Positions 1 to 8,857 of a DNA stretch of 64,000 bases are shown here, one piece after another (positions within the stretch are counted from its first letter, which is position 1; every line of letters starts with the position of its first letter). The notes under the pieces were generated by a model. That model saw only the letters and a program-made list of their open reading frames with translations. It was not told the DNA's origin and did no database searches. The DNA comes from Fimbriimonas ginsengisoli Gsoil 348 (GTDB taxonomy: Bacteria > Armatimonadota > Fimbriimonadia > Fimbriimonadales > Fimbriimonadaceae), in NCBI GenBank assembly GCA_945881865.1, contig CAMCVK010000008.1:1-64000 (forward strand), read 5' to 3'. Position numbers and translations under genes: made by a program.

Positions 1-71
1 AAGACTTTCGATTTGGGTTCAAAATACGGGTGGATCAGTTCGTTGGTCTTCTCCAGCGCCGAGATTTTCAA
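1..71 (-). CDS. Possible 5' end of a divergent unknown gene, cut by the window edge
   Basis: An open minus-strand frame runs off the left edge. From a possible TTG start at 71-69 it reads MKISALEKTNELIHPYFEPK and continues. About 70% of its third codon positions are G or C, which suits this genome better than the competing plus-strand frames. No ribosome binding site is visible and the start could lie further upstream. A competing reading is a plus-strand frame ending in TGA at 114-116, which would overlap the next gene's ATG as ATGA, but its codon use looks less natural. The fragment is too short to assign a function. Confidence 0.3.
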   Translation of the reverse strand, partial: MKISALEKTNELIHPYFEPKSKV

Positions 72-112
72 CGGACGAAGCCGGTGCCCGGAACGCTTCC
101 TAACGGACCGCC

Positions 113-2014
113 ATGAACCTTTCGCTCGACGAGGCTAGTTGTCAGAACTTTGAAGTTTCCGCTCGGAAAGAGTGGTTGCTAACCAACGGGATCGGCGGCT
201 ATGCCATGGGTACCGTCGCCGGTGTTTTGGCCCGTCGCTACCACGGTCACCTCATCGCCGCCCTCGATCCTCCCGGGCGACGAACGCTTTTGTTGGCGGC
301 CGTTGAAGCCGAGCTGGTGCTGGGAACGCACGCGAAGGGAATTTCGACTAATCAATATCCGGGCGCGGTCTACCCGCAGGGCTACCTGCACCTTGACTCG
401 TTTACTGTCGGGAGCGTTGCCGAATGGACGTTTCGGGCGAAGGGCCACACGATCGTCAAACGGTTGTGGCTGGTCCCAGGCGAAAACCAGGTCGTTGTTG
501 AACTCCAAAACGCGGGGGACCATCCGTTTGGTTTGCGATTACAGCCGCTCATTACTTTTCGCGACCATCATGGGGAGTCCAGTTTCGATGCTGGTTTCGC
601 CCGCCGGATCAGCTTCGATGCCGACGAAACGCTGATCGCGACGGAGGTTCCTTACAAGATTTGGCACCCGGGGGCAGAACGGGTTGAGTTCAACGCCTGG
701 TACTACCGATTCGAAATGTCACGGGAAACCGAGCGCGGGCTGCCGGATCACCAGGATCTCTTCTGCCCGTGTTCTCTGACCTACCACTTGGCGCCTGGGG
801 AAACCTGCCGGATCGTGGTCGGAACCGGGGAAGTCGCCAACGTCGGAACGGCGCCGAAGTGGCCCGCAGACTCCTCCTTCGTGGATGCCATCGGAGCCTC
901 ACTCCGGCATTTTTGTGTCGAAACACCGGAGAGAAGTGCCATCATGGCGGGTTACCCGTGGTTCATGGATTGGGGCCGGGACACGATGATCGCGCTGCCG
1001 GGCGCTTGCCTTCACACCGGCCGGCTGGACATTGCGAAGCGAATCCTGCGTGACTACGCCTCGGTCGAGAAGGACGGCTTGATACCGAACCGATTCCCCG
1101 AGGTGGGCGAGCGACCGGACTACAACACCGCGGACGCCACCCTTTGGTTCGCCAACGCCGTCTACCGAACGCTCCTGCGATCGTGGGACCGCGAGCTCGC
1201 GGGCGAGATGCTGGGCGTGCTGCACAGGATATATCGTCACCACGTTAAGGGCACGCATTTCGGTATCCACGTTGACCCCGCGGATGGGCTGTTGTCGCAG
1301 GGGACGGACGGTAGCAACCTAACTTGGATGGACGCAAAGATTGGAAATTGGGTCGTTACGCCACGCCACGGCAAGCCGGTCGAGATCAATGGACTCTGGA
1401 TCAACTTCCTGCGGGCTACGCAATGGATTGCTGACCGTCTTGGCCTGGACTCGGACAATTCGGCCGAGCGAGGAATCTACGCGCAAGCCGCCGACACCGC
1501 CCAGGCGAGCTTCGATCGCCGGTTCTGGCATGCCGGGCGCGGCCACTACCTCGACACGGTCGATCCCGCCGATGGATCATTGCGCCCTAATCAGGTGATC
1601 GCCCTCAGCCTGCCGCTCTTCCGGGCGAATGTGCAGCACGCTCAGCTTGCCTTGCAAGCCGTTTCTCGTCACCTGCTTACTCCGGTCGGACTGCGGACCC
1701 TCGGCCCCGACGAGCCGGGCTACACCGGGCGCTTTGAAGGCAACATGGGAGCGCGCGACGCCGCCTATCACCAAGGCACTGTCTGGCCGTGGCTGCTCGG
1801 GCCATACATCACGGCCCTCGTTCGCTACACCGGGGACGTCCGGGAAGCGAAGCGAATCCTGCGAGGAACAAAGGCGATGTTCGCCGAGCAAGGTCTTGGC
1901 GGATTCAGCGAGGTCTACGACGGGGACAGCCCGCACCGACCCGGCGGATGCCCTTGGCAGGCCTGGAGTCACGCCGAGATTTTCCGAGCTTGGAAGGAAG
2001 ACGTCGGCGGATAG
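113..2014 (+). CDS. Glycogen debranching enzyme (amylo-alpha-1,6-glucosidase family)
   Basis: This 633-residue cytoplasmic protein matches the bacterial/archaeal debranching enzymes that hydrolyse alpha-1,6 branch points of glycogen left after phosphorylase action. The N-terminal part (about residues 18-220) is the beta-rich GDE_N domain, beginning with the typical stretch around EWLLTNGIGGYAMGT. The rest (about 265-630) is the (alpha/alpha)6-barrel GDE_C domain, with WFMDWGRDT near residue 284 and LIPNRFPEVGE followed by YNTADATLWF, both family hallmarks. ATG 113 is the first in-frame start that keeps the full N-terminal domain. A glucan phosphorylase at 26.6 kb and a GT4 synthase-like gene at 37.6 kb would act on the same polymer. 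The substrate is inferred from the family. Confidence 0.9.
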   Translation: MNLSLDEASCQNFEVSARKEWLLTNGIGGYAMGTVAGVLARRYHGHLIAALDPPGRRTLLLAAVEAELVLGTHAKGISTNQYPGAVYPQGYLHLDSFTVGSVAEWTFRAKGHTIVKRLWLVPGENQVVVELQNAGDHPFGLRLQPLITFRDHHGESSFDAGFARRISFDADETLIATEVPYKIWHPGAERVEFNAWYYRFEMSRETERGLPDHQDLFCPCSLTYHLAPGETCRIVVGTGEVANVGTAPKWPADSSFVDAIGASLRHFCVETPERSAIMAGYPWFMDWGRDTMIALPGACLHTGRLDIAKRILRDYASVEKDGLIPNRFPEVGERPDYNTADATLWFANAVYRTLLRSWDRELAGEMLGVLHRIYRHHVKGTHFGIHVDPADGLLSQGTDGSNLTWMDAKIGNWVVTPRHGKPVEINGLWINFLRATQWIADRLGLDSDNSAERGIYAQAADTAQASFDRRFWHAGRGHYLDTVDPADGSLRPNQVIALSLPLFRANVQHAQLALQAVSRHLLTPVGLRTLGPDEPGYTGRFEGNMGARDAAYHQGTVWPWLLGPYITALVRYTGDVREAKRILRGTKAMFAEQGLGGFSEVYDGDSPHRPGGCPWQAWSHAEIFRAWKEDVGG

Positions 2015-2124
2015 TTGCTTCGAAAAGCCGCCCCGGGGCGTCTTAGTTTATTGCCGCTTATGCTCGCGCTTCTCCTCCCTGGGTCGAGACGCGTCGGGCG
2101 TTGTCGTCCCTCTTTGGCCTAGAT

Positions 2125-5100
2125 ATGTCCGATCGTTTTTGTCACCTACATAACCACACCGAGTACTCCCTGCTCGACGGCGCGAACCGCATCCCGGAGA
2201 TGGTCCAGCGCGCAAAAGAAATGGAGATGGACGCCCTTGCCATCACCGATCATGGCGTGATGTTTGGCGTGGTGGAGTTCTATCTGGAGTGCAAGAAGGC
2301 GGGAATTAAGCCGCTGCTCGGCGTCGAAGCCTACGTGAGCCCGCAGGGAATCGCCCACCGTCGCGGCGATGGCGAGAAGGGCTCGTACCACCTTCTGCTG
2401 CTTGCAAAGGACTTGGAGGGCTACCGAAACCTATGCAAGCTGAGCACGATCGCCGCGCTTGAAGGCTATTACTACAAGCCGCGCGTGGACCACGATATCC
2501 TTCGAGCCCACAGCAAAGGCGTCATTGCGACCTCGGCTTGCCTGGGTTCCGAGATTTGCCAGGAGCTGCTTCGAGAGAACTACGACAAGGCTCAGTACAT
2601 CGCCGGAATGTACAAAGAGATGTTCGGGCCAGACAATTTCTTCATTGAACTGCAGGACCACCGCCTGGCCGAGCAGGCGCGAATCCGCGACCCTCTCATC
2701 AGAATCGCCCGCGAGCTAAACCTGCCGTTGATCGCGACGAACGACGCGCATTACCTCTGCAAAGAGTCGGCCAAGCCGCACGATGTACTGCTTTGCATCC
2801 AAACCGGGTCCTTGACCAAAGACGAAAAGCGGTTCAAGTTCGAGACAGAAGAGTTCTTCCTGAAGGACAAGGCCGAGATGGCCGAACTTTTCCGCGATGT
2901 GCCGGAAGCTCTTGAAAACACCGGCATGGTTGCCGACATGTGCAACGTCGAGCTCGATAAGCGTCGGGCCGACATGCCACAGCCGGACGTTCCGGAAGGC
3001 GTCGAGAACTTCGCCTACCTACGCGAGCTTGCCGTCAACGGCCTCAAGCAACGGCGGAAGTCTCCCGAGGAAGCGCTGGAACGGCTTGAGTACGAACTGG
3101 GCGTCATCGAGAAAACCGGCTACGGCGACTACTTCTTGCTCGTCCGCGAGTTTGCCAACGTCGCGCGCCAACGAGGAATTCAGTACGGCGTCCGCGGTTC
3201 GGCGGCGGGCTCGCTGGTGTCGTACTGCATTGGCATCACAGACGTCGATCCGGTCGAATACGGCCTCACGTTCGAGCGGTTCCTCAACCCCGAGCGAATC
3301 TCCATGCCCGACGTCGACATGGACTTTGAGGACACGCGCCGTGAGGAGATCATCCAGTACGTCAGCGAGCGGTTTGGCAAAGACCACGTCGCGCAGATCA
3401 TCACGTTCGGAACGCTCGGCGCAAAAGCAGCCATCAAGGACTGCGGCCGAGTCCAAGGCTACACGCCGCAAGAAACCGACCGGCTGACCAAACTCATCCC
3501 AAGCCTGCCCGGTTGGAACCTGGATCGTGCATACAAGGAAGTCGATGAGTTCCGCCAGCTGGTGGACAGCGAGCCGCGCTACAAGGAGCTGTTTGCCGAC
3601 GCCAAGTCAGTGGAAGGCATTTCCCGCAACGCCGGGGTGCATGCCGCCGGCGTCGTGATCTCGCGCGAGCCGCTCGTGGATTACATCCCGCTGTATCGCA
3701 GCAACGACGGCCAGCCGATCACCGCCTTCGAGATGGGGATCCTGGAGAAAATCGGCATGCTCAAGATGGACTTTCTGGGTCTGTCGAACCTTACCGTGCT
3801 TGCTCGGACCATCGAGCATGTGAAGAAGCAACGCGGAATCACCATCGACCCGCTGGCCATCGCCGACGGTGACGCCGCGACTTACGAGATGCTTGGCCGG
3901 GGCAAGACGATCGGTGTCTTCCAATTGGAAGGCGGCGGCATGACGCGGTGGGTAAGCCAGCTCAAGCCGAACAGCATCCGGGAACTCGCGGCGATGGTCG
4001 CCCTTTACCGTCCCGGGCCGATGACCCACATACCCCGCTTCATCGACACTAAATTTGGCCGAAAGCAAGCCGAGTTCGTCGACGAGCGAATGCGCCCGAT
4101 TCTGGAAGAGACCTACGGCGTCATCGTCTATCAGGACCAGGTCATGCAGTTGGTGCAGGCAATCGCCGGCTTCACCCTGGGCAAAGCCGATGTTCTGCGT
4201 CGGGCGATGGGAAAGAAGGACGTCAAGGCGATGGCCGAGATGAAGGTCGAGTTCATGGACGGCACGGCCGCGAATGGCGTCGCCGAAAAGAATGCCGACG
4301 ACATCTGGGAAATGCTGCTTCCTTTTGCGGGCTACGCCTTCAACAAGGCCCACGCGGTTTGTTATGCGATCCTTGCGTACCAGACGGCCTACCTGAAGGC
4401 GACATATCCGGTCGAGTACATGACCGCGCTCCTTAGCGTGTACTTATCGCGAGAAGATAAAGTGACGACCTTCATTGAGGAGTGTCGCCACATGAAGATT
4501 CCGGTATTGCCGCCGGATGTCAATGCCTCCTTTGGCGACTTCAGCATCGAAAAGCGAGGAAAGCAGAGCAACATCCGGTTCGGATTGGTGGCGATCAAGG
4601 GAGTCGGCGAGGGCCTGGTCGAGGGCATCGTGGCGAACCGAGTCGCCGACGGGCCGTTCCAACACCTCTACGAATTTGCGGAGCGGACGAAACCATCGGG
4701 CATGAACAAGACCGCCCTGGAAGCGCTCATCAAGGCCGGCGCGCTGGACAGCATCGACTCGAATCGGAGGAAGCTTCTCGAGCACTCAGACGGGGCGCTG
4801 CAGTATGCCGAGCAGCAGAACCGTGATCGATTAGCCGGGCAGGATTCGCTTTTTCCGTCGGAAGGCGGCGTCGCCTCGAGCTTTCCGGCGCTCCCTGAAG
4901 TTGATCCGCTTGGTCGGCACGAGAAGCTGGCCCAGGAGAAGGAGGTGATGGGCATCTATGTCTCTGATCACCCGCTGCGGGGCATGGAACGTGCAATTCG
5001 CAACGCGGCGACGCATCGGTGCGCGGACATCGGCGAGATGCAAGATGGCGCCACCGTGAAGCTTGGCGGGGTTATCTCGCGCTATCGTCCGACCACGACG

Positions 5101-5634
5101 AAGGCCGGAGCAAAAATGTGCCACGTTGCGATCGAAGACTTTTCCGGCGTCGCCGAAGGCATTATCTTCGCTGGTCCGTTCGAAAAACTGAAAGACAAGA
5201 TCAGCAAGGACGCTGTCGTGTGCTTGGTCGGGAACGTTCAGGTTGAGGAGCGGGGCGCGGAAAGGACGGTAAAGATCCGCGTTCGCGATGTCGAGCCGAT
5301 TGTGCAGGACGAGCTCGCTTTGGCGCTGGACCCGAACGCAATGGGGTTAGTGACGATCACGTTTGCGCGTGCGACGCAGGCGCAAGTTCGGAGCCTTGCC
5401 GAGATCATCGATGAGAATCCCGGCGGCTACGATTGCATGATTCAGATCGTCGACGAGACGCCCCTGCCGCCGATTCTCCTCACCAAGCAGGTTGATCCGA
5501 GCGCGTCCTTCGTCGGGTGCATCTCGAAGCTGGTTCGGGGGTCCAAGGTCCTCATCGAACATGTCGACGCTCCGCAGTCCGACGCAGTGGACGATCAGCT
5601 ATCGGTCCTAGACGCCGAACTTGAGGCCGCCTAG
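2125..5634 (+). CDS. dnaE: DNA polymerase III subunit alpha
   Basis: Replicative polymerase catalytic subunit, 1169 residues from ATG 2125. A TTG eight codons upstream (2101) also opens the frame, but the PHP domain begins directly after the ATG with DRFCHLHNHTEYSLLDG, as in Thermus DnaE. The order is PHP (about 1-280), polymerase palm with the catalytic pair in MPDVDMDFED (around residue 395), fingers, helix-hairpin-helix, and an OB fold (about 975-1060). The PHP metal-site residues look intact: HLHNH, ITDHG, the E of GVEAYV, the H of YHLLLL, the C of SACLGSE and ATNDAHY. E. coli has lost several of these, so intrinsic 3'-5' exonuclease activity is plausible, as known for Thermus-type enzymes. 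The gene stands alone. Confidence 0.97.
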   Translation: MSDRFCHLHNHTEYSLLDGANRIPEMVQRAKEMEMDALAITDHGVMFGVVEFYLECKKAGIKPLLGVEAYVSPQGIAHRRGDGEKGSYHLLLLAKDLEGYRNLCKLSTIAALEGYYYKPRVDHDILRAHSKGVIATSACLGSEICQELLRENYDKAQYIAGMYKEMFGPDNFFIELQDHRLAEQARIRDPLIRIARELNLPLIATNDAHYLCKESAKPHDVLLCIQTGSLTKDEKRFKFETEEFFLKDKAEMAELFRDVPEALENTGMVADMCNVELDKRRADMPQPDVPEGVENFAYLRELAVNGLKQRRKSPEEALERLEYELGVIEKTGYGDYFLLVREFANVARQRGIQYGVRGSAAGSLVSYCIGITDVDPVEYGLTFERFLNPERISMPDVDMDFEDTRREEIIQYVSERFGKDHVAQIITFGTLGAKAAIKDCGRVQGYTPQETDRLTKLIPSLPGWNLDRAYKEVDEFRQLVDSEPRYKELFADAKSVEGISRNAGVHAAGVVISREPLVDYIPLYRSNDGQPITAFEMGILEKIGMLKMDFLGLSNLTVLARTIEHVKKQRGITIDPLAIADGDAATYEMLGRGKTIGVFQLEGGGMTRWVSQLKPNSIRELAAMVALYRPGPMTHIPRFIDTKFGRKQAEFVDERMRPILEETYGVIVYQDQVMQLVQAIAGFTLGKADVLRRAMGKKDVKAMAEMKVEFMDGTAANGVAEKNADDIWEMLLPFAGYAFNKAHAVCYAILAYQTAYLKATYPVEYMTALLSVYLSREDKVTTFIEECRHMKIPVLPPDVNASFGDFSIEKRGKQSNIRFGLVAIKGVGEGLVEGIVANRVADGPFQHLYEFAERTKPSGMNKTALEALIKAGALDSIDSNRRKLLEHSDGALQYAEQQNRDRLAGQDSLFPSEGGVASSFPALPEVDPLGRHEKLAQEKEVMGIYVSDHPLRGMERAIRNAATHRCADIGEMQDGATVKLGGVISRYRPTTTKAGAKMCHVAIEDFSGVAEGIIFAGPFEKLKDKISKDAVVCLVGNVQVEERGAERTVKIRVRDVEPIVQDELALALDPNAMGLVTITFARATQAQVRSLAEIIDENPGGYDCMIQIVDETPLPPILLTKQVDPSASFVGCISKLVRGSKVLIEHVDAPQSDAVDDQLSVLDAELEAA

Positions 5635-5668
5635 CAGCGTTGCATGTCAAACTAGGAACTTCTCGCTC

Positions 5669-6391
5669 ATGAAAATTTCTTCGCTAGCTTGCTTTGTGTT
5701 TGCCCTCGTCGCCGGAACAGCATCAGCGCAGTCCGTTGCCAACGCGACCTTCGACGAGTACGTGGGCGACGTCGTTTTGCTTCAATCGAAGCCGATTCAA
5801 AAAGAAATTGGCGTATCTGAAGCGCAGCGCACCCGCATGAATGCCGCCGCCGACCGCTACCGCACGACCCTCACCGCCCTTGATAAGGGGCTGAACGGCC
5901 GCAAGCCGACCGAGGCCGACTTCAAGAAAGCACAGCCGCAGATTCAGGCAGCGGGTACCCGACTGAAGCTCGACATCCTGGCCGTGCTTACCACGCCGCA
6001 GAAGGTTCGGCTGCGAGAGCTCACCTTGCAGCGCTCTGGCCTCAGCGCGATAAACGATCCCCGCGTCGCCGAGAAGATTGGCCTCACGGGGGCGAGCCTG
6101 ACCAAGTTTCGTTCGACGTATCGCGACGGTGGGCTTGCCATCGCGGCGATCCAGCGCAAAGCCACCGAGCCGATAATGGAGAAGTACAAGGGCAAGCAGC
6201 CGAAAACTGCCGAAGAAGGGAAGACCCTTCAGCAGCAGGTCGACGGCGAGCTGAGGAAAGCGGCCGAGAAGGTTGCGCCGCAAATCCGAGCGCTGGAGGC
6301 TTCGACAAGCACCAAGCTCCTTGCCCTGCTCACGGCAAAACAAAAAGCTGCCTACGAGAACTTACGCGGCAAGACGTTTCGTCCTAACTAA
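5669..6391 (+). CDS. Secreted helical protein of unknown function
   Basis: A 240-residue protein starting at ATG 5669; an upstream in-frame start at 5621 overlaps the end of dnaE and would hide the signal peptide. The N-terminus MKISSLACFVFALVAGTASA is a clear Sec signal peptide ending AxA. The mature part is rich in Lys, Ala, Glu and Gln and looks all-helical, with two similar stretches (EAQRTRMNAAADRYRTTL and TGASLTKFRSTYRDGG) and the phrase LAVLTTPQKVRLRELTLQR. That resembles, without proving, small periplasmic Spy/CpxP-like proteins in which 'LTPEQ..KL..L' motifs recur. Two unknown genes follow after 6 bp, so the three probably form an operon. I cannot assign a function. Confidence 0.7.
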   Translation: MKISSLACFVFALVAGTASAQSVANATFDEYVGDVVLLQSKPIQKEIGVSEAQRTRMNAAADRYRTTLTALDKGLNGRKPTEADFKKAQPQIQAAGTRLKLDILAVLTTPQKVRLRELTLQRSGLSAINDPRVAEKIGLTGASLTKFRSTYRDGGLAIAAIQRKATEPIMEKYKGKQPKTAEEGKTLQQQVDGELRKAAEKVAPQIRALEASTSTKLLALLTAKQKAAYENLRGKTFRPN

Positions 6392-6397
6392 GGGCAA

Positions 6398-7642
6398 ATG
6401 ATTGTTTTGGCGATTGCGGCAGCGATAACGCTGGGGATGCAAGATGAACCGAAGAGCTTGCGGGAGCAGATCGGTGTGCCGTATGACGCTAGTAATGGCT
6501 TCTTCGACTATATCGACGCCGCCGAAATCGTTCGCGCCGCCGACTTGAGTGAGTTAGAACGTGAGTACACCGAGCTCCTGAACCAGCCGGTTAAAGCCAA
6601 GGGGCGGAAGGAGAGGCTTGCGGAGCTTCGGCAACGGATGGCGCGAGTCGCCGAACAGGCCATGGTCCGGGTCCGAATTGGGAACCAGAAACAGGTCTGG
6701 GATCCGAGGATCAAGGTCGACGTCACGACGCTCTTTCCCGAGCTTTCCGGCTTTCGGGCGGTCGCGAAGGCAGGTAGACATGCAATTCTGTATCGGCTTT
6801 CGCAGGGCGACTCGAGGGGTGCCGCGCGCTTGGTGGCCGACGGGCTCTCGTTCTCACAAAACATCGCCTCGGGGCCTCTCATCTCGCTGCTGGTTTCGCT
6901 CGCCGCCGATGCAATCTATTTGGCGGCAATTGAGCCCTACTTGATGTCGTTTTCGGAGGCTGACTTACGCGTGCTTTCCGAGGCGGCGACGGCATTTCTG
7001 GCGCGGCCACCGATGTTTCGCCGGATTGCGGAGGCAGAGACACGCTTCTATCGGGAAATGTTTGAGTCATGGAAAGATGAGGGCAAGAAATATACGGAGG
7101 AGGACGAAGCCGACCAGACTACCGAGTATCTCAAGAAGCTGACCCCAGAGCGAATCGAAAAGATGGCGGTGCAGATCATGCGCCGTATGGCGCTCGAGGA
7201 CGAGAAGGAACTCAAGGTTTTGGAGTCGCCGGAAGCCAACTGGTACGCAAAGATTCGCTTGACCGATCCGCCGGAGGAAGACTTCGTGGAAAAGGAAGAA
7301 CCACCTCCAAAGAACGACCAGGATGTCGTAGACCAATTGCTAAGGCTTCGCAGTTCCCTGTTCATCATGGTCGAGCCGGTCGGGATCCGCCGCGCTCAGG
7401 TCCGGCTGTTGTTGCTTCACACGAAGATCCTTCAGTACCGCTGGAGCTATCGACGACTACCTAAGACGCTCGCCGAGGTGGATGCAAGCATTGATCCGTT
7501 GTCGGGCAAGCCATTTCGGTATGAGGTGAACGGGATGAACTACCGACTTTGGAGCGAGGGGCGTGGCCCCCGGGGAGAGGTCGAGTTGCGGTACCGGCGA
7601 GCGAAGTCAGCCGGGACGGCAGTCGGAGATGGCCCGCCATGA
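6398..7642 (+). CDS. Unknown protein, first of two tandem paralogues
   Basis: A 414-residue protein of no family I recognise. A short hydrophobic N-terminus (MIVLAIAAAITLGMQ) suggests export or a membrane anchor. The middle is helical and highly charged, with an acidic/lysine-rich section around residues 225-315. The last ~80 residues contain LLLLHTKILQYRWSYRRLPK followed by a 'DP.SGKPFRYE..G..YRLWS.G' segment. That tail resembles the C-terminal region seen in many planctomycete/armatimonad hypothetical proteins, where a helix is followed by 'LP..L..L....DPFSG.pl.Y'. The next gene shares the same architecture, so this is probably a duplication. Its TGA overlaps the downstream ATG, implying translational coupling. 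Confidence 0.7.
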   Translation: MIVLAIAAAITLGMQDEPKSLREQIGVPYDASNGFFDYIDAAEIVRAADLSELEREYTELLNQPVKAKGRKERLAELRQRMARVAEQAMVRVRIGNQKQVWDPRIKVDVTTLFPELSGFRAVAKAGRHAILYRLSQGDSRGAARLVADGLSFSQNIASGPLISLLVSLAADAIYLAAIEPYLMSFSEADLRVLSEAATAFLARPPMFRRIAEAETRFYREMFESWKDEGKKYTEEDEADQTTEYLKKLTPERIEKMAVQIMRRMALEDEKELKVLESPEANWYAKIRLTDPPEEDFVEKEEPPPKNDQDVVDQLLRLRSSLFIMVEPVGIRRAQVRLLLLHTKILQYRWSYRRLPKTLAEVDASIDPLSGKPFRYEVNGMNYRLWSEGRGPRGEVELRYRRAKSAGTAVGDGPP

Positions 7643-8811
7643 TGGCCGTCCTTGCCGCCGCGCTGGTGCTTGGCCAAACGCCGACGACGGCCGATGAGGC
7701 GTACGTTCGGGCCGGAAAGATCGCGAAAGAACTCAAGCTAGAGGCGCATATTGAGTTCCTAAAGCAGCTTGTGCGGTATCAAACCGGAGCCGAGAAGCAG
7801 CCCCCAAGACCGTTTGACAAATTCACGTTGGCGACGAAACCCACTACGGTTCGAAAGCGGATCACCGAGATCATGGCCAAGGTCTCGCCTTGGATCGAGA
7901 CCGGGAATCGCCTGCCAGTGGCCGCACCGGAGCAGAAGGAAACGCTTCCAACGTCGTTCCAGTTTTTTATTCGGGATGGATTTGCAGCGGCGGCCCAGTA
8001 CCGATTTTCGACCGGTGACCCCCGACTCGGCATTGAACTGTGGCGCCAGGCGACCGACTTTGGCCTCCAATTCGAGCGGAGCGCGCTTGGAATTTTTCCC
8101 GCAACAAACTTCCACGTTGACCAAGCGCTCAGTGAGCTCTTTCTGTATGTAGACGGCCTGTCCGCTGAGCAACTTCGAGTGGTTGAGAAACAAGCCGAGC
8201 GATTGCTGCTTCCTCCCGACTATCCCGCGATTCGAAGTCGCGCTCACTTGGAGCAGCTACGGAGTTTTTTGCCGGGGATGTTCAAAGAGCTTCAAGACTA
8301 CATGTCAAACATTCCGTTGGGCCAGTACGCCGCGAAAATCAAGCCGGAAATCCATCCCGCGATTCGGCGAGAGGTTTACGAGGCGGCAAAAAAGCTTACG
8401 GAAGCACGCATTGCCGCGTTTGGAAAAACCGAATCCGATTGGTACCGGCTCAAACCGACTTCGGTAGAGCCGACCGGAGGGTGGCCAAAGAATCCGGTCC
8501 GCAATGATCAACAGTTCGTGGCCGAGTACCTTGACTGGGCCATGGCTGACTTTCTTGGCTGGAATACCAAGCGGCTAGGCCGACGGCAGTCTTACGTGCG
8601 CCAGCTGATCCTCCGGTGCAAGGTCCTGCGCTACCGATGGGACAACGACAAGCTTCCAGGCGACCTCACGGATGTGGTGCCGCTCTCCGAAACCGTGGAC
8701 CCGTTCTCCGAACGCAGGTTCGAATACGAGCAGAAGTGGAATGGCTTTCGCATCTGGTCCTACTGGCGCGGAACGGACGAAATTCTGGAGCTGCAAGCGC
8801 CCAGAAACTAA
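7639..8811 (+). CDS. Unknown exported protein, second of two tandem paralogues
   Basis: The frame opens at 7549 but that region overlaps the previous gene. The best start is the ATGATG at 7639/7642, where ATGA overlaps the upstream stop; it gives 390 residues with a signal-like start (MMAVLAAALVLGQTPTTADE). The C-terminus repeats the pattern of its neighbour: QLILRCKVLRYRWDNDKLP, then TVDPFSERRFEYEQKWNGFR and IWSYWRG. The central domain also parallels the neighbour, where FAAAAQYRFSTGDPRLGIEL compares with AVAKAGRHAILYRLSQGDSR. The two proteins are diverged paralogues within one operon. A bidirectional hairpin follows the stop immediately. No function can be assigned. Confidence 0.7.
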   Translation: MMAVLAAALVLGQTPTTADEAYVRAGKIAKELKLEAHIEFLKQLVRYQTGAEKQPPRPFDKFTLATKPTTVRKRITEIMAKVSPWIETGNRLPVAAPEQKETLPTSFQFFIRDGFAAAAQYRFSTGDPRLGIELWRQATDFGLQFERSALGIFPATNFHVDQALSELFLYVDGLSAEQLRVVEKQAERLLLPPDYPAIRSRAHLEQLRSFLPGMFKELQDYMSNIPLGQYAAKIKPEIHPAIRREVYEAAKKLTEARIAAFGKTESDWYRLKPTSVEPTGGWPKNPVRNDQQFVAEYLDWAMADFLGWNTKRLGRRQSYVRQLILRCKVLRYRWDNDKLPGDLTDVVPLSETVDPFSERRFEYEQKWNGFRIWSYWRGTDEILELQAPRN

Positions 8812-8841
8812 AAAGGCCGCCGGCGAAAATCGCCGACGGCC
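8811..8841 (-). terminator. Rho-independent terminator of rpsD
   Basis: A 12-bp stem with one mismatch (8815-8826 with 8830-8841) and an AAA loop. On the minus strand it is followed by a T run (complement of 8810-8814), as expected for the end of rpsD. It begins at the stop codon of the plus-strand gene, so it may serve both transcripts. Confidence 0.8.
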
Positions 8842-8857
8842 AAGATGAAGCCCAGAC

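Noticed and set aside
3607-4353. 248-codon open frame antisense to dnaE
   Set aside because: The dnaE frame is unmistakable here; the antisense frame is a codon-bias artefact.
5621-5668. Upstream start for the secreted protein at 5669
   Set aside because: It overlaps the end of dnaE and would place 16 residues before a clear signal peptide.
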